NCBI GenBank assembly: GCA_913775725.1
Contig: CAJYNG010000017.1
Location: 124,001-188,000 of the forward strand
Direction of reading: 5' to 3'
Origin: an uncultured Stenotrophomonas sp.
Lineage (GTDB): Bacteria > Pseudomonadota > Gammaproteobacteria > Xanthomonadales > Xanthomonadaceae
DNA: 64,000 nt
Part shown: positions 9,654-18,985 of the stretch, piece by piece
How positions within the stretch are numbered: the first letter of the stretch is position 1
How the letters are laid out: the number at the start of each line of letters is the position of its first letter
Notes under the pieces: generated by a model
Told to the model about the DNA's origin: nothing
The model's input: the letters and a program-made list of their open reading frames with translations, nothing else
Databases searched by the model: none
Translations under genes and position numbers: made by a program

Positions 9654-11458
9654 ACGCCTCCGCTGTGAACCTGTGGATTGCGCTGGCACTCGCCCTGATC
9701 GTGGTCATCGCCAGCGTCCGCCAATTGCGTGGAAGCACCGCGCCCCCTGGCCGCCGGTGGATCGTGATCGCACTGCAGATCATCGTCGCCACGCTGCTGT
9801 ATTTCTGCCTGCTGCCGCCCACCCGTCAGCAGCCCGCAGGCGGGCTGGTCGTGCTTGGCATCGATGCGGGCAAGGCCGGCGCGCTCCCGGCCAGCGAAGG
9901 CCCGCTGTTGCTGTTGCCGGAGGCCACCGATGTACCCGGGGCACAGCGCGTACCCGACCTGGCCACCGCGCTGCGCCAGCATCCGGCCTCCACGCTGACG
10001 CTGGTCGGTGCGGGCCTGGCCGCACGTGACCGCGACGCGGTGCTGCCGCCGGATGTACGTTGGCAGGCCGCACCGGAGCCGCGCGGCTGGATCGCGCTGC
10101 AACCGCCGGCCGATGTCGCACCCGGTGCTCGCTTCGACGTGCAGGCACAGGCGCGTGGCGTGGCAAAGGCGAAGGCCGAACTGCTCGACCCGGCCGACAG
10201 CGTGGTCGATCGCACGGACGTTGCCGACGACGGCCGCGTGCAGCTGAGTGGCATCGCCCGCGCCCAAGGTCGCAGCGTATTCCAGCTGCGTCTGCTTGAT
10301 GCCGACGGCCATGTGGTGGACAGCGTACCGGTGCCGCAGCAGACCCTGCCTGCCGCACCGCTGCGCCTGCTGGTGCGCGCCAGTGCGCCGGGCCCAGAGC
10401 TGAAGTACCTGCGCCGCTGGGCGGCCGATGCCGGCATCCGTGTGCAGGTGCAGGCGGATACCGGAGCCGGACTCAGCGTCGGCGATGGCGCGGTGTCGAT
10501 CGATGCAGCATCGCTGACGCGCAGCGATCTGCTGCTGCTGGACGAACGCAGCCTGGCGGCATTGAGTGCGGGCCAGCTGGCCGCCGTGCGCCAGGCGCTG
10601 CGCGATGGACTGGGCGTGCTGGTACGCAGCGCGGGCGCACCTTCGGCCAGTGCGCGCCAGCGCCTGCACGATCTTGGCCTGCCCGTGCAGGGCGATGGCA
10701 GCAGCCACACCCTCGAACTACCCGGCGACGGTGACAGCGCAGTCCTTGCCGTGCGCCGTGGCCCGCTTGCCGCCGGCACGTTGCCGACCGGCTACGGCGA
10801 AGAGGCCGACCGCAGCTCGCACAGCGCTGCGCTGCCTTCGCTGGAAGCACTGGCGCTGCAGGCGCCGGGCAGCAACGCACTGCTGCACGATCGGGGCGGC
10901 AAGGCCGTCGGCGGCTGGCGCGCAGCCGGCAAGGGGCGCATCGGCCTGCTGCCCATCACCGACAGCTGGCGCTGGGTGCTGGCCGGGCGCGATGACCGCC
11001 ACGGCGAACTCTGGAGCAGCGTGGTGGCCGCGCTGGCGCGCGCACAGGGCAACGCTGATGCGCTGTGGTCACCGCAGGCGATTGCCTGGGCAGGTGAACG
11101 ACAGGCGCTGTGCGGCGTGCAGGCACCACTGCAGGTCTTCAACAAACGCGGCGACGATGTACCCCTGATCGTCGATGGCACGACGCCGGCGCTGCGCTGC
11201 GCCGGCTGGTGGCCCCGTGAGGCAGGCTGGCAACGCCTGCAGCATGGCGACAGCGTTGTCTGGCGCTATGTGTTCGACCCGAAGAACGCACCCGCACTGC
11301 ATCGACAGGCGATGATCGATGCGACCACGCAGGCGTTGGCCTCAAGCACTTCGGCAAACACGCTGATGATGCAGCCAGTACCGGGCTCGCGCTGGCCATG
11401 GTGGCTGGCCTTCGTGTTGTGCGCATCGCTGCTGTGGTGGCTGGAGCGACGGCGCTGA
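9650..11458 (+). CDS. Bat-operon membrane protein of unknown function
   Basis: This 602-residue protein has two N-terminal hydrophobic segments (about residues 8-25 and 38-57) and one at the C-terminus (WWLAFVLCASLLWWLERRR). A large domain of about 500 residues lies between them. The topology matches the last large membrane protein of MoxR/DUF58 clusters, often likened to a glutamine-amidotransferase-like fold, but I see no catalytic Cys-His-Glu triad. It starts in an ATGA overlap with the previous gene and ends the operon; a repeat hairpin follows within 5 bp and may act in 3'-end processing. Confidence 0.75.
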   Translation: MNASAVNLWIALALALIVVIASVRQLRGSTAPPGRRWIVIALQIIVATLLYFCLLPPTRQQPAGGLVVLGIDAGKAGALPASEGPLLLLPEATDVPGAQRVPDLATALRQHPASTLTLVGAGLAARDRDAVLPPDVRWQAAPEPRGWIALQPPADVAPGARFDVQAQARGVAKAKAELLDPADSVVDRTDVADDGRVQLSGIARAQGRSVFQLRLLDADGHVVDSVPVPQQTLPAAPLRLLVRASAPGPELKYLRRWAADAGIRVQVQADTGAGLSVGDGAVSIDAASLTRSDLLLLDERSLAALSAGQLAAVRQALRDGLGVLVRSAGAPSASARQRLHDLGLPVQGDGSSHTLELPGDGDSAVLAVRRGPLAAGTLPTGYGEEADRSSHSAALPSLEALALQAPGSNALLHDRGGKAVGGWRAAGKGRIGLLPITDSWRWVLAGRDDRHGELWSSVVAALARAQGNADALWSPQAIAWAGERQALCGVQAPLQVFNKRGDDVPLIVDGTTPALRCAGWWPREAGWQRLQHGDSVVWRYVFDPKNAPALHRQAMIDATTQALASSTSANTLMMQPVPGSRWPWWLAFVLCASLLWWLERRR

Positions 11459-11462
11459 GCCT

Positions 11463-11502
11463 GGGGTCGGATCCCCTTCGTTCGCGAAAGGGCTCCGACC
11501 CC
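11463..11502. repeat. GGGGTC-type inverted repeat hairpin
   Basis: A 40-nt imperfect palindrome beginning GGGGTCGGATCCCC and ending GGGCTCCGACCCC. The same family recurs at 41639-41681 and twice at 45073-45165. Here it lies 5 bp after the Bat-type operon and may cap its mRNA. Confidence 0.75.
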
Positions 11503-11520
11503 GCCGTTGGATCGCGCACA

Positions 11521-11582
11521 GCATCCACGCATGGCGTGGATCTACTGGCCGGTTGCCCTGGTAGATGCCAACCTTGGTTGGC
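11521..11582. repeat. Pair of SMAG-like repeats
   Basis: Two stem-loops carrying the GTAG head of SMAG elements. 11521-11545 is in minus orientation (read on that strand, GTAGATCCACGCCATGCGTG). 11561-11582 is in plus orientation (GTAGATGCCAACCTTGGTTG). They lie between convergent genes. Confidence 0.8.
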
Positions 11583-11596
11583 GCCTTTCCACGGGG

Positions 11597-12271
11597 TCAG
11601 CGCTTGTCCGCGCGCCGGTACACACCGTTGAAGCGCACGTTCATGCCACCGCATTCGCTGTTGTCGGCCACGATCAGCACCTCACCCAGCGAATGCACGC
11701 GCACCTTGCAGGTGTCCTCGACGAACTCGACGTCGGCACCACGCGGCGTCGCACGCGCTTCCACCTGGCCCAGATTCGGGCCGTACGGGCGCTGTTCCGG
11801 CGTGGGGTTGGCAGAGGGCCAGTAGGCGTCACCCTCCACGTGCAGTTGCCCGCCCTGCACACGGATCTTCAGGCTGTTGTCGCCATCCTTCCACTCCCCC
11901 GCCCAATCCTGCAGCGTTGGCACAGCCACCGGCAGTGGTTGCAGCTTGCTGCGGTCGACCCAGCCGGCGCTGCCACCCACCTTGTTCGGGAAGAACGCGC
12001 AGCGGTAACGACCCAGATCACGCCCGGTCACCACGGTATCGCCATTGACCACATAGCTGCGCTGTCGGCAGGCCGGCTCGCCCTTGGCCGGGCAGCCGTC
12101 CATGTCGCCAAGCAGGTACAGACGTGGTGCCCCCGTCACCTTGGCCAGGGCGAACCGGCTCTGTTCGGAAGGAAACGCGCCATTGCGGCAGGCGCCATCA
12201 TCGGCAATGCCATCCGCGAAGGCGGAGATCGGCAGCAATGTGGCCATCAGGCAGATCGAACGCAGGAACAT
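11597..12271 (-). CDS. Exported protein of unknown function
   Basis: A 224-residue protein with a Sec signal peptide (MFLRSICLMATLLPISAFA, cleavage after about residue 19). The mature part has six cysteines, some probably paired in the periplasm, and an N-terminal SH3-like or lysozyme-inhibitor-like look (GDTVVTGRDLGRYRCAFF, then GWVDRSKLQPL). I do not recognise a named family. It lies 40 bp downstream of another exported protein gene on the same strand, so the two may be co-transcribed. Confidence 0.75.
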   Translation of the reverse strand: MFLRSICLMATLLPISAFADGIADDGACRNGAFPSEQSRFALAKVTGAPRLYLLGDMDGCPAKGEPACRQRSYVVNGDTVVTGRDLGRYRCAFFPNKVGGSAGWVDRSKLQPLPVAVPTLQDWAGEWKDGDNSLKIRVQGGQLHVEGDAYWPSANPTPEQRPYGPNLGQVEARATPRGADVEFVEDTCKVRVHSLGEVLIVADNSECGGMNVRFNGVYRRADKR

Positions 12272-12311
12272 GGCAGCACTACCGGTGGGGGAGCCGGCAG
12301 GATATACCGGC

Positions 12312-12830
12312 CTACTTCACCGGCGGTGCATCACCGGCATCCTGCTCCTGGGAGAACCGCAGCGCACGCTGCCGCTGTTCGGCACTGAGCTCCGGCGGTG
12401 GCCGCGCCACGGCGGCCTGGATCTGCGCCGGTCCGCCGGTGAGTTTGTTGACGCCCTTGGCGGCCGCCATCACCCCCTTGACCACGCCCATCATGATGTA
12501 GCCGCCGCCCATGCTGACCTGCTCCGGCGATGGCGGTTCGCTCCAGTCGCGGCTGAAGCGGTTATCACCGAACTTCACCGGGTTCTTGAAGCGGTACAGG
12601 TCCAGCGGCTCGTCGTCGGGCTTGAGCGCACGCACTTCGCCCAGGGTGGTGACATTGTCCTGCGGCAGGGCGGTGGAAATCGGCGCGGCGGCTACTGCCG
12701 GGGCATCAGCAGAGGGAACGGGTGCAGGATCGGGCACCGCCACCGGCGCGGCCTGCTGCGCCTGCGCGATGCCGGCCAGCAGCATGCCGGCCAGGAGTGC
12801 TCCCTGCGTTCCACGTCGTGCCACAGCCAT
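12312..12830 (-). CDS. Exported Ala/Pro-rich protein of unknown function
   Basis: A 172-residue protein with a signal peptide (MAVARRGTQGALLAGMLLAGIAQAQ). An Ala/Pro-rich linker follows to about residue 55. A conserved-looking segment (FGDNRFSRDWSEPPSPEQVSM) and a glycine/alanine-rich hydrophobic stretch near residues 108-128 (GGYIMMGVVKGVMAAAKGV) come next. No family is recognised. It is upstream of and co-oriented with the exported protein at 11597-12271. Confidence 0.72.
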   Translation of the reverse strand: MAVARRGTQGALLAGMLLAGIAQAQQAAPVAVPDPAPVPSADAPAVAAAPISTALPQDNVTTLGEVRALKPDDEPLDLYRFKNPVKFGDNRFSRDWSEPPSPEQVSMGGGYIMMGVVKGVMAAAKGVNKLTGGPAQIQAAVARPPPELSAEQRQRALRFSQEQDAGDAPPVK

Positions 12831-13042
12831 CCACCCTGTTGGTTGCGTCCAGCGCCCAAGGATACGGATGCCGGCTTCAGATTTCGTTGCTGCACTGGCA
12901 GCTGTTCAGCCAAGGGAGATGCGGCGACGCCACGGGACGCGAGCACTGAACGGTTCACGCCCTCCGTGTGCGGTGTCTCACATCCTGAGACGTGAGTGTG
13001 GTGCCATGTGACCCCTCGCAATCCGTCCCGGCTCCATCTTCC

Positions 13043-15532
13043 ATGGCCTACGAACTCGCCAAGCGCACCGCCGATGCCGAGCAGAAGCTCGCCACCCGCG
13101 ATGGTCTGCCCGCCCGCGACGGCGCCCTGCTCAGCGCGCGCCTGCAGCGCCGCTACCAGGACCGCATCACCGGCAGCTTTGCCATTCCCGGCCGCGAAGG
13201 CCGCTATGCGCCCATTCCCGATTCGGTTCCGCCGGCCCTGGCCGCCGCGCTGAAGGCACGTGGCATCGAGCAGCTCTACAGCCACCAGGCCGAGGCCTGG
13301 GAGGCCAGCCAGCGCGGCGAGCACGTGGCCATCGTCACCCCCACCGCCAGCGGCAAGTCGCTGTGCTACACCCTGCCGGTGGTCAGCGCGGCGATGCAGG
13401 ACAAGGCCAAGGCGCTGTACCTGTTCCCGACCAAGGCACTGGCTCAGGACCAGGTGGCCGAGCTGTTGGAACTCAACCGCGCCGGCGATCTGGGCGTAAA
13501 GGCCTTCACCTTCGATGGCGACACCCCCGGCGATGCGCGGCAGGCCATCCGCCTGCATGGCGACATCGTGGTGTCCAACCCGGACATGCTGCACCAGGCC
13601 ATCCTGCCGCATCACACCAAGTGGGCACAGTTCTTCGAGAACCTGCGCTACATCGTCATCGACGAGGTACACACCTACCGCGGCGTGTTCGGCAGCCACG
13701 TCACCAACGTGCTGCGCCGGCTCAAGCGCATCTGCGCGTTCTACGGCGTGCAACCGCAGTTCATCCTGTGCTCGGCCACCATCGGCAATCCGCAGGCGCA
13801 TGCCGAGGCGCTGATCGAGGCACCGGTCACCGCCATCACCGAATCCGGCGCGCCCAGCGGCCCCAAGCAGGTGCTGTTGTGGAACCCTCCGGTGATCAAC
13901 CCGGACCTGCGCCTGCGCGCCTCGGCACGTTCGCAGAGCAACCGCATCGCCCGCATCGCGATCAAGTCCGGGCTGAAGACGCTGGTGTTCGCACAGACCC
14001 GGCTGATGGTCGAGGTCCTGACCAAGTACCTGAAGGACATTTTCGACCACGACCCGCGCAAGCCGCCGCGCATCCGCGCCTACCGTGGTGGCTACCTGCC
14101 CACCGAACGCCGCGAGACCGAGCGCGCGATGCGCGCCGGCAACATCGACGGCATCGTCAGCACGTCGGCGCTGGAGTTGGGCGTGGATATCGGCAGCCTG
14201 GACGTGGTCATCCTCAACGGCTACCCCGGCAGCGTGGCCGCCACCTGGCAGCGCTTCGGCCGCGCCGGCCGCCGCCAGCAACCCGCACTGGGCGTGATGG
14301 TGGCCAGTTCGCAGCCGCTGGACCAGTACGTGGTGCGGCATCCGGACTTCTTCGCCGAGGCCTCGCCCGAGCACGCGCGCATCGCGCCGGACCAGCCACT
14401 GATCCTGTTCGACCACATCCGCTGCGCGGCCTTCGAGCTGCCGTTCCGGGTTGGCGATGGCTTCGGCCCGATCGACCCGGAAGTGTTCCTGGAAGCGCTG
14501 GCAGAGACAGAAGTGATCCATCGCGAAGGCGAACGCTGGGAATGGATCGCCGACAGCTATCCGGCCAACGCGGTCAGCCTGCGCGCGGTGGCCGACGGCA
14601 ACTTCGTGGTGGTCGACCGCAGCGATGGCCGCCAGCAGATCATCGCCGAAGTCGACTATTCCGCCGCTGCGCTCACCTTGTACGAAGGCGCCATCCACAT
14701 GGTGCAGTCCACGCCCTACCAGGTGGAGACGCTGGACTGGGACGGCCGCAAGGCCTATGTCACCCGCACGCATGTGGATTACTACACCGACAGCATCGAC
14801 TTCACCAAGCTCAAGGTGCTGGACCGTTTCGACGGTGGCGTGGCCGGCCGTGGCGATTCGCATCATGGCGAAGTGCACGTGGTGCGTCGCGTGGCCGGCT
14901 ACAAGAAGATCCGCTACTACACCCACGAGAACATCGGCTACGGCCCGGTGAACCTGCCCGACCAGGAACTGCACACCACTGCGGTGTGGTGGCAGCTGCC
15001 ACAGGCGCTGCTGCTGCGCGCGTTCGCCAGCAAGCAGGATGCGCTGGATGGCTTCCTCGGCGCAGCGTATGCGCTGCACATCGTCGCCACCGTGGCGGTG
15101 ATGGCCGATGCGCGCGACCTGCAGAAGTCGGTGGGCAACGGCGATGGTTCCTGGTTCGCGATCGCCGACCAGAGCGGCCGTGGCCAGCTGCGCGGCAGCG
15201 AGGGTGATCCCGGTGTGGTGGAGCTGCTGCAGGAATTCGTGCCCACCGTGTACCTGTATGACAACTTCCCCGGTGGCGTCGGCCTCAGCGAGCCACTGTG
15301 GCAGCGCCAGGCCGAACTGGTGCAGCGTGCGCGCGAACTGGTGCAGCGCTGCGACTGCAAGGCCGGCTGCCCGGCCTGCGTCGGCCCGGTGCTGGCTGCG
15401 CAGGAAGAGGATGAGACCTCGCCGCGCGCGCTGGCACTGCGCGTGCTCGACCTGTTCGATGCCGAGGCCTGCCAGCATGTGCCCGACGCGGTGGTGACCG
15501 TGCGCGATCCGATGGAGCTGCTGGCGCCGTGA
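13043..15532 (+). CDS. mrfA: MrfA/YprA-type DEAD/DEAH-box DNA helicase
   Basis: An 829-residue superfamily 2 helicase. The nucleotide-binding TPTASGKS has its lysine at K105, the DEVH box starts at D207, and the helicase C-terminal domain includes SALELGVDIGSLDVV and the motif VI-like QRFGRAGRR. The C-terminal part carries four clustered cysteines (CDCKAGCPAC, C770 to C779) typical of the DUF1998/MrfA zinc-binding module. In Bacillus subtilis MrfA works with the exonuclease MrfB in repair of mitomycin C damage; the next gene is the MrfB type and overlaps this one (GTGA). The start is uncertain: ATG 13043 is chosen, but in-frame GTG codons from 12992 are possible. Confidence 0.88.
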   Translation: MAYELAKRTADAEQKLATRDGLPARDGALLSARLQRRYQDRITGSFAIPGREGRYAPIPDSVPPALAAALKARGIEQLYSHQAEAWEASQRGEHVAIVTPTASGKSLCYTLPVVSAAMQDKAKALYLFPTKALAQDQVAELLELNRAGDLGVKAFTFDGDTPGDARQAIRLHGDIVVSNPDMLHQAILPHHTKWAQFFENLRYIVIDEVHTYRGVFGSHVTNVLRRLKRICAFYGVQPQFILCSATIGNPQAHAEALIEAPVTAITESGAPSGPKQVLLWNPPVINPDLRLRASARSQSNRIARIAIKSGLKTLVFAQTRLMVEVLTKYLKDIFDHDPRKPPRIRAYRGGYLPTERRETERAMRAGNIDGIVSTSALELGVDIGSLDVVILNGYPGSVAATWQRFGRAGRRQQPALGVMVASSQPLDQYVVRHPDFFAEASPEHARIAPDQPLILFDHIRCAAFELPFRVGDGFGPIDPEVFLEALAETEVIHREGERWEWIADSYPANAVSLRAVADGNFVVVDRSDGRQQIIAEVDYSAAALTLYEGAIHMVQSTPYQVETLDWDGRKAYVTRTHVDYYTDSIDFTKLKVLDRFDGGVAGRGDSHHGEVHVVRRVAGYKKIRYYTHENIGYGPVNLPDQELHTTAVWWQLPQALLLRAFASKQDALDGFLGAAYALHIVATVAVMADARDLQKSVGNGDGSWFAIADQSGRGQLRGSEGDPGVVELLQEFVPTVYLYDNFPGGVGLSEPLWQRQAELVQRARELVQRCDCKAGCPACVGPVLAAQEEDETSPRALALRVLDLFDAEACQHVPDAVVTVRDPMELLAP

Positions 15533-16551
15533 GCCTGAGCCTGGACAAGCTGCGCCTGCTACGGAAGCAGGCCGGGGACCCGAAGGCGAGCACACCGGCC
15601 GCGCCGGACGTGCCACCTGCGCCACCGGTGCCCGTAGCCGCCAACGATGCGCGGCAACCACCGGCCGAGCGTTCGGTGTTCGCCTGGGTCGAACAGGAGA
15701 TCCGCCACAAGCCGACCGGCGCTGCGGCCTCCATACCGGCACCCGCACCGCTGCGTCGGCCGGAAGTGGGCAGCCTGCATCGCCTGCTCGGCTTGCGTTC
15801 GCGGGGTGGAGCCGCACCGGCACGCGCCAGTGCGCAGGATCGCCAGCTGCCCGGTGAGGAGATCGCACCGGGCCTGTTCCTGATCGAATCGCTGCAGCCG
15901 CAACCGATCCCGACCGCCCCGCTGTCACTGGCCTTCGCCAGGCGCGAGGACCAGCACGTAGCTGCGCGCGACCTGCTGTTCTTCGATACCGAGACCACCG
16001 GCCTGGCCGGTGGCACCGGCACCCGCGCCTTCATGATCGGTGCCGCCGACTGGCATGTGTGCCCGCAACGCGGTGAAGGCCTGCGCATCCGCCAGCTGCT
16101 GATGGCGACGATGGCCGCCGAGGACGCGATGCTGGCCACCTTCGCCAGCTGGCTGCAGCCGTCCACCGTGTTCTGCAGCTACAACGGCCGCAGCTACGAT
16201 GCGCCGCTGCTGAAGGCACGCTATCGACTGGCCCGCCAGCGTTGCCCGATCACCGCGCTGGATCACGTCGACCTGCTCTATCCGACCCGCCGCCGCTATC
16301 GCGGCGCGTGGGAGAACTGCAAGCTGTCCACCATCGAACGCCAGCTGCTGCGCGTGGTACGCGAAGACGACCTGCCCGGCTCGGAAGCCCCAGGCGCCTG
16401 GCTGCGCTTCCTGCGCGGCGGCGATGCGGTGAACCTGCGCCGGGTGGCCGACCACAACCACCAGGACGTGGTGACCCTGGCCCTGCTGCTGCAACGGCTG
16501 ATCCGCGAGGAGCAACGCGAGCGCGAGACGCTGGCATTGGTCGGGCAGTAG
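15529..16551 (+). CDS. mrfB: MrfB/YprB-type RNase H-like exonuclease
   Basis: A 340-residue protein. The first 145 residues are Ala/Pro-rich and probably flexible. An RNase H-like exonuclease domain then begins at LLFFDTETTGLAGGTGTRAF, with acidic residues D153 and E155 as expected for a DEDD-type nuclease; further acidic sites lie in YNGRSYDAPLL and DHNHQDVVTLALLL. The family is YprB/MrfB, partner of the MrfA helicase. The GTG start lies within the stop of the helicase gene (GTGA), so the two are translationally coupled. A role in excising crosslinked or alkylated DNA is inferred from the B. subtilis pair. Confidence 0.87.
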   Translation: MSLSLDKLRLLRKQAGDPKASTPAAPDVPPAPPVPVAANDARQPPAERSVFAWVEQEIRHKPTGAAASIPAPAPLRRPEVGSLHRLLGLRSRGGAAPARASAQDRQLPGEEIAPGLFLIESLQPQPIPTAPLSLAFARREDQHVAARDLLFFDTETTGLAGGTGTRAFMIGAADWHVCPQRGEGLRIRQLLMATMAAEDAMLATFASWLQPSTVFCSYNGRSYDAPLLKARYRLARQRCPITALDHVDLLYPTRRRYRGAWENCKLSTIERQLLRVVREDDLPGSEAPGAWLRFLRGGDAVNLRRVADHNHQDVVTLALLLQRLIREEQRERETLALVGQ

Positions 16552-16617
16552 GCGTTGACGCGGCCTGACGGCAGCAGCGGTGACACTGCCGCCACCACCC
16601 ATGCCTGGAGCCCGACG

Positions 16618-16932
16618 ATGCGCCTCAATCCCCTGGCCCTGCTCGCCATCCTGCCCTTGGCCGCCTGCAGTCACGCTGGCAGCAGCACCTCCCACGATCC
16701 CGCGCCAGCGCCCGTGGCCGATGCCGCGTACGAATGCAGGCCGGAGGCGCTGGACGCCTTCACCGGCAAGACCGCCGACGAAGCCACGATCAAGAAGCTG
16801 GTGGCTGACAGCGGCGCGCGCGGTGCACGGGTGGTCAAGCCCGGCATGGCGGTGACCATGGACTTCCGCCAGGACCGCGTGACCGTGCAGGTGGATGCGC
16901 AGAACCGCATCGAGCGCGCCAGCTGCGGTTGA
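16618..16932 (+). CDS. I78-family peptidase inhibitor lipoprotein
   Basis: A 104-residue protein starting at ATG 16618. Its lipoprotein signal ends in LAAC (Cys17). The body fits the I78 inhibitor pattern: a first Cys in YECRPEALDAFTGK, then VVKPGMAVTMDFRQDRVTVQVD, and a terminal SCG. I78 proteins inhibit serine peptidases by presenting a reactive loop. This is the first of three related small lipoproteins within about 8.4 kb (also 23134-23442 and 24584-24976). A longer reading from 16555 lacks a proper signal peptide and is less likely. Confidence 0.82.
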   Translation: MRLNPLALLAILPLAACSHAGSSTSHDPAPAPVADAAYECRPEALDAFTGKTADEATIKKLVADSGARGARVVKPGMAVTMDFRQDRVTVQVDAQNRIERASCG

Positions 16933-16942
16933 TCGACCCAGG

Positions 16943-16996
16943 GTAGTGCCGGCTGCTGGCCGGCACCCCACATTGCCGGCCAGCGGCCGGCACTAC
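16943..16996. repeat. Inverted pair of SMAG repeats
   Basis: A plus-oriented copy (16943-16966, GTAGTGCCGGCTGCTGGCCG) faces a minus-oriented copy (16973-16996). The pair can form one long hairpin between two convergent genes and probably acts as a bidirectional 3' structure; it abuts the stop of the M56 gene at 17000. Confidence 0.88.
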
Positions 16997-16999
16997 CGA

Positions 17000-18982
17000 T
17001 CAGAGTTGCTCGGCCTTGCCGCTGGCCAGTGCGCGCGCGATCACCTGCTGTGCCTGCTGCGATGCCTGCGCATGCACGCGTGCCTGGCGCTCACCCAGCG
17101 CGGCCTGCTGGCTGCCCAGTGCCGCCTGGCGGCTGGCCAGTTCAGACTGCTGGCTGGCCAGACGCTGCATGTCACGGGTGCGGCCGGACTGCGCGGCCTC
17201 GCTGCGGGCTTCCTGCATCGCACGACGTGCCTCGGCGGCGGCCTCGCGCGCAGCCTCACGCGCAACGGCCATATCGCGGGTTGCACCGCGTGCGGCATTC
17301 GCCGCTTCCGCAGCTGCCTCACGGTTGATGTCGTGGGCGGCCATCGCGCTGCGCGCTGCCTCGGCGGCGGCCAGTGCGATGCGGCGTGACTCCTCACCCT
17401 GCAGACGCCCCATCTCACCCATCTGCTTGCCGAGTTCGCCTTGCTGGCGACCCAGCGCACTCTGCTGGCGGCCCAGTTCGCTCTGCTGACGACCCAGGTC
17501 TGCGGCGCCGCTGTAGGCACGCTGCAAGGTCTGGATCAGCATCGGGTCGCGCACCACATAGCGCTTGTCGCCCTGGCGGAACCACAGCGCCGGGCCCTTG
17601 CCGAGCTGCCTGCGGGCCACCGTAACGTCGTCGATGCCACCGTTGGCGAAGGTCGAATCACCATCGACCAGCACGTAGGCCTCCCGGGGCGACTTGCCCA
17701 GATCGAGGCGACCGTAGGTGGTGATGGACGTGGTGGTGGACGTCGTGCCGTCATGGTCCTCATCCATGCCAGCGGCATCGTCGACGTAGGCCACGTCGGC
17801 ATCGTCAGGACCGGACGGTTCTTCCACATCGGCCGGTTCGGCGGGCGGCGCCGGCGCCACCGGCACGGCCGGCACACGCGCGGACGACGGGGGTGCAGGC
17901 GGAGCCTTCGGCGGCGGCGGCACCACGGCCTTCGGGGCGGCCGGAGGTGCGGGCGGAGCCGGCGGCACCGGCGCTGCGACCAGTCGCATCGGCGCCACGC
18001 CCACCACCACCACCACAGCGGTCAGCGCCATCGCCAGGATGCGCGGACAGGCCCGGCGCGGCTGCAGCGAGAGCAGGCGGCGCTTGAGGCTGGTGGTGTT
18101 CGGTGCGGCACTGGCCACGCCCAGATGCGGCTGCGGTGCCACGCCCAGCTGCAGCAGCAGGCGACCATAAGCCTGGCGGCTGGCGCCGTGCTGGCCGACC
18201 ACGGCCGCATCCACTGCTTCCTCGCGGGCCTGTGCGTATTCGCGCACCGACAGGCGCAGCAGCGGGTGGAAGAAGAACAGATGCTGGGCCAGTGCGGGCA
18301 GCAGGCCCCACTGCAGGTCACGCCGCTGCAGGTGCTGCAGTTCGTGGGTCAGTGCCAGGTCCAGCGCATCACCCTGCAGTGCATTGTCGCCGGCTGGCAG
18401 CAGCAGCACCGGGCGGAACGGCCCAACCAGCTGCGGTGCGTCCACCTGCGTGCTCATCCACAGCCGCGGCGCAGGGCGCACACCGTGGGCGTCGGAGGCC
18501 AGCTGCAGGGCCTGCACCAGCGCTTCGTCCTCGCAGGGATAGGCGGCGGCCAGCAGCGCCCGGCAGCGGCGCCACTCACCGAAGGTGCGCAGAGCCATCA
18601 GCAGCACGCCGGATGCCCACAGCGCAGCCAGTGCAACGGCCCACCACGCCACTGCCGGCACGTCTGCCGCGGGCATCGGCATCGTCGCCAGCAGCTGCGC
18701 CGAGGCTTCCGGTGCCAACGAGTAGACCAGATCAGCGGCAACGTCAGTGGCGGTCATCGCCACCGCCTGCGGTGCCGGCAGCCAGGCCAGCTGCAGCGGC
18801 TGGCTCCAGAACAGACCGAGCACGGCCTGCAGCGAGACCAGCCACCACAGGCGGCAGCGGGTGGCCGCAGACAGCGACGGCAGCGCGCGGCACACGCCGT
18901 ACACTAGGGCCACCAGCAGCACGGTCTGCAGGCTGGTCCAGCCCAGCCGCTCCAACATCGGGATCAGCATCGTGGTGTCCAT
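17000..18982 (-). CDS. BlaR1-like M56 membrane metallopeptidase with coiled-coil tail
   Basis: A 660-residue protein. The N-terminal half has several transmembrane segments and the M56 zinc site HELQH at residues 213-217. In BlaR1/MecR1 systems this peptidase inactivates the BlaI repressor after a signal. A further hydrophobic segment (about 315-335) leads to a very Pro/Ala-rich spacer (about 337-385). A periplasmic-type domain follows, then five exact heptads (LGRQQSE, LGRQQSA, LGRQQGE, LGKQMGE, MGRLQGE; 496-530) and a long Ala/Glu/Gln-rich helical tail to the end. No penicillin-binding sensor domain is seen, so the signal is unlikely to be a beta-lactam. It lies 3 bp after the BlaI-type gene. 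Confidence 0.88.
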   Translation of the reverse strand: MDTTMLIPMLERLGWTSLQTVLLVALVYGVCRALPSLSAATRCRLWWLVSLQAVLGLFWSQPLQLAWLPAPQAVAMTATDVAADLVYSLAPEASAQLLATMPMPAADVPAVAWWAVALAALWASGVLLMALRTFGEWRRCRALLAAAYPCEDEALVQALQLASDAHGVRPAPRLWMSTQVDAPQLVGPFRPVLLLPAGDNALQGDALDLALTHELQHLQRRDLQWGLLPALAQHLFFFHPLLRLSVREYAQAREEAVDAAVVGQHGASRQAYGRLLLQLGVAPQPHLGVASAAPNTTSLKRRLLSLQPRRACPRILAMALTAVVVVVGVAPMRLVAAPVPPAPPAPPAAPKAVVPPPPKAPPAPPSSARVPAVPVAPAPPAEPADVEEPSGPDDADVAYVDDAAGMDEDHDGTTSTTTSITTYGRLDLGKSPREAYVLVDGDSTFANGGIDDVTVARRQLGKGPALWFRQGDKRYVVRDPMLIQTLQRAYSGAADLGRQQSELGRQQSALGRQQGELGKQMGEMGRLQGEESRRIALAAAEAARSAMAAHDINREAAAEAANAARGATRDMAVAREAAREAAAEARRAMQEARSEAAQSGRTRDMQRLASQQSELASRQAALGSQQAALGERQARVHAQASQQAQQVIARALASGKAEQL

Positions 18983-18985
18983 GGC

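Noticed and set aside
12692-15928. A 1078-residue open frame on the minus strand
   Set aside because: It lies antisense to the mrfA helicase and has low-complexity His/Gly/Ala/Val composition without domains; a shadow of a GC-rich gene.
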